A stretch of 64,000 bases of DNA from Echinimonas agarilytica. GTDB taxonomy: Bacteria; Pseudomonadota; Gammaproteobacteria; Enterobacterales; Neiellaceae. The notes under the pieces are model-generated. The model did not search any database, was not told the DNA's origin, and saw nothing but the letters and a program-made list of their open reading frames with translations. The stretch is taken from the NCBI RefSeq assembly GCF_023703465.1, contig NZ_JAMQGP010000003.1:310001-374000 (forward strand), given 5' to 3'. Positions 62,581-64,000 of this stretch are shown here, in pieces. Numbering within the stretch: the first letter of the stretch is position 1; every line of letters begins with the position of its first letter. Position numbers and translations under genes: made by a program.

Positions 62581-64000
62581 TTATAACGCTCTAACTTTAT
62601 CCAATAAGGTCAGGTAGCGCTGATATCTAGGATTGGTCGGTTGTAATAAACTAAGTTTTTCAAGCAATTGCAAGCATTCTTCACGCACGTTTTGCTTGTT
62701 CTTCGAATTGATCGGTTGCTTTAACATGGATTGAATTAAGTTTAATACAATTGCCGTACTTGAGGGGCTTTGTGACAGAGCAATACGGAATGATTGAATT
62801 GCTCCCATGAAGTCACCTGCCTCGTAGCACTTCATTCCCTGTTTGTTTTCTTGTGAGTTGGCCGCCAGATGCTCTTGTTCTGCATGCGCTTTTTGGGCGG
62901 CTTGTTGTTGTGCTTCTAAGGCTTTTAGTTCGTTGCTGCAGTCGGCGTTGACCAGCGTTCGTTTGAGCATTTGGAGGCTGGTCTCGTCTTGAGACTCTAG
63001 TAATTCCTTGGACGATGTCAGTGCCCGTTCTAAATAATGTTTACTTTTTGCTGTGTCGCCCGTGATGTGCGCAAAGCGAGAAATCAATACGTCGTTTTGG
63101 ACTTGCTCTCGTGTTGAACGCTTGGTTTTCTTTGAAATAATATCGACTTGGCGTTGTGCATCGGCCATGAGCCGGCGGCGGTTGGAACCACTGGCTGTTT
63201 TTGAGTGCTCTAGTAACTCGTCTACATACAAAGCGTGATCATCCGCCTCAGACTGAATAGAGTGCTGACCTAATGAAGAAACTTGGCGTAATGCCCTGAG
63301 TCGTGCTTGAGGATCGTTCGCAAGCGTTGCTAAATGAGCAGCTTTGCGTTGACGCTTAATCGACAAAGGTGAAATGGCTAAAGCTTTGGACAGGTGCTCT
63401 CTGGCTTGAGGGATTTGTTTTTTAAGGGTGTAACATTGCGATATCAAATCATGAATTTCAACCGAGTTAGGATTGTCTTCCAAAGCAATGTGGCCGGTGG
63501 CAATGCATTGATCGAACTGTTTAGCCATGAATTGGCTTTGCGCAAGTCCGAGTAAGCACCACTGAGCGGGTCTCAAATCAACAAGTTGCTGGTAGATCTT
63601 TTGTGCCTGAAGCGGTTTTTCCTGTTGCAGCAGGGCTTCGGCCATAATCCGATAGCAAATGCCTTTGTACTTATTTCCGTTGGTGATTTTTTGTTTACAC
63701 AACGCGACAACCTGAGAAAATTCCCGTTCATTTTGCGCCTGATAAATTTCAATTAACTCGGATTTTTGCTCCAACGTTCGGGTCAGGCGGGTTCTAAGGT
63801 TGCCTTTGGTAATGGGTTTAGTCATGTAGTCGTCGGGCCTAAACTCTAACGCACCCATCACCATACTTAACGATGTTTCAGCAGTGATTAACACAAAGAC
63901 AGTGTCGGCTCTAAGCCAACCTTGCAGGCTAATTTCCTCCAATACTTGCTGTCCATTTTGGCTTTTGCCCAAATTATAATCACACAAAACGATATCGTGT
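62581..64000 (-). CDS. Response regulator with TPR repeats (5' end outside window)
   Basis: A partial protein of at least 472 residues: a receiver domain cut at its N-terminus, then many TPR helices. The phospho-acceptor Asp is in LCDYNLG close to the window edge, the conserved Thr in FVLITAET and the Lys in YMTKPI, so the receiver looks functional. The rest has TPR-type repeats (for example YQQLVDLRPAQWCLLGLAQSQF, and ALEDNPNSVEIHDLISQCYTL) and an Ala/Gln-rich coiled segment near residue 370. No DNA-binding domain is seen; output is probably protein-protein contact. It lies directly upstream of the soluble histidine kinase gene. Confidence 0.88.
   Translation of the reverse strand, partial: HDIVLCDYNLGKSQNGQQVLEEISLQGWLRADTVFVLITAETSLSMVMGALEFRPDDYMTKPITKGNLRTRLTRTLEQKSELIEIYQAQNEREFSQVVALCKQKITNGNKYKGICYRIMAEALLQQEKPLQAQKIYQQLVDLRPAQWCLLGLAQSQFMAKQFDQCIATGHIALEDNPNSVEIHDLISQCYTLKKQIPQAREHLSKALAISPLSIKRQRKAAHLATLANDPQARLRALRQVSSLGQHSIQSEADDHALYVDELLEHSKTASGSNRRRLMADAQRQVDIISKKTKRSTREQVQNDVLISRFAHITGDTAKSKHYLERALTSSKELLESQDETSLQMLKRTLVNADCSNELKALEAQQQAAQKAHAEQEHLAANSQENKQGMKCYEAGDFMGAIQSFRIALSQSPSSTAIVLNLIQSMLKQPINSKNKQNVREECLQLLEKLSLLQPTNPRYQRYLTLLDKVRAL

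Noticed and set aside
1..64000. tRNA or rRNA genes, insertion sequences, phage attachment sites, CRISPR arrays
   Set aside because: None found by reading both strands; no transposase, integrase or phage structural protein among the translated frames.

Overview
The window comes from a marine, agar-degrading gammaproteobacterium, most likely order Alteromonadales. This rests on the gene families seen: periplasmic nitrate reductase, SohB/RluB/YciK/TopA of enterobacterial type, AstB, a GlyGly-CTERM secreted agarase, GH50 and GH117 agar enzymes, and a VolA-like lipoprotein. The taxonomic call is inference. I see no tRNA, rRNA, CRISPR array, prophage or insertion sequence.

Layout: (1) 1-2.1 kb, the 3' part of a napABC nitrate reductase operon. 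(2) 2.3-9.6 kb, an S1 RNA-binding protein, a DUF885 metallopeptidase lipoprotein, a DUF1080 secreted protein, a degenerate EAL-HDOD protein and an HI0933-type flavoprotein. (3) 8.7-15.3 kb, an ethanolamine module: a divergent AraC-type regulator, a three-part TRAP transporter and the B12-dependent ammonia-lyase EutBC. (4) 15.5-25 kb, a secreted GH16 agarase with CBM6 and 14 EETDP repeats, a NIT-domain chemoreceptor and an RND efflux pair. (5) 24.2-44.3 kb, a stretched-out rluB / yciK / sohB / topA backbone carrying a VolA-like lipase, a retropepsin-like / 7TM-transglutaminase / ATP-grasp cassette followed by an M3-like pseudopeptidase, a diguanylate cyclase, a DAACS symporter, a tandem Ig-like lipoprotein and astB. 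(6) 44.5-46.3 kb, a divergent LysR / SDR pair. (7) 46.4-58.7 kb, an eight-gene minus-strand agar (or related galactan) utilisation operon. (8) 58.9-60.9 kb, a 5'-nucleotidase lipoprotein with a four-repeat Pho box. (9) 61-64 kb, a TPR response regulator (cut by the window end), a soluble histidine kinase and an unknown membrane-anchored protein.

In the galactan operon, read in transcription order, GH16 (secreted) and GH50 (lipoprotein) would cut the polymer outside the cell. An SSS symporter would import small products, and a GH117 without a signal peptide would release 3,6-anhydrogalactose inside. An FAD-dependent oxidoreductase and a lactonase-like beta-propeller lipoprotein are embedded in the operon, together with an ECF sigma factor translationally coupled to a FecR-LamG membrane protein. 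In the ethanolamine module, the TRAP transporter would import ethanolamine and EutBC would split it into acetaldehyde and ammonia; no reactivase, aldehyde dehydrogenase or microcompartment gene is present in the window.

The observations I rate highest are: a GH16 catalytic domain interrupted by what looks like a circularly permuted discoidin module; an M3-family peptidase relative that has lost all zinc ligands and sits behind the ATP-grasp/retropepsin cassette; the sigma/FecR-LamG pair inside the galactan operon; a TRAP binding protein with Phe where carboxylate-binding relatives have Arg; a 13-bp hairpin burying the ribosome-binding site and TTG start of the GH50 gene; and a regular Pho box.
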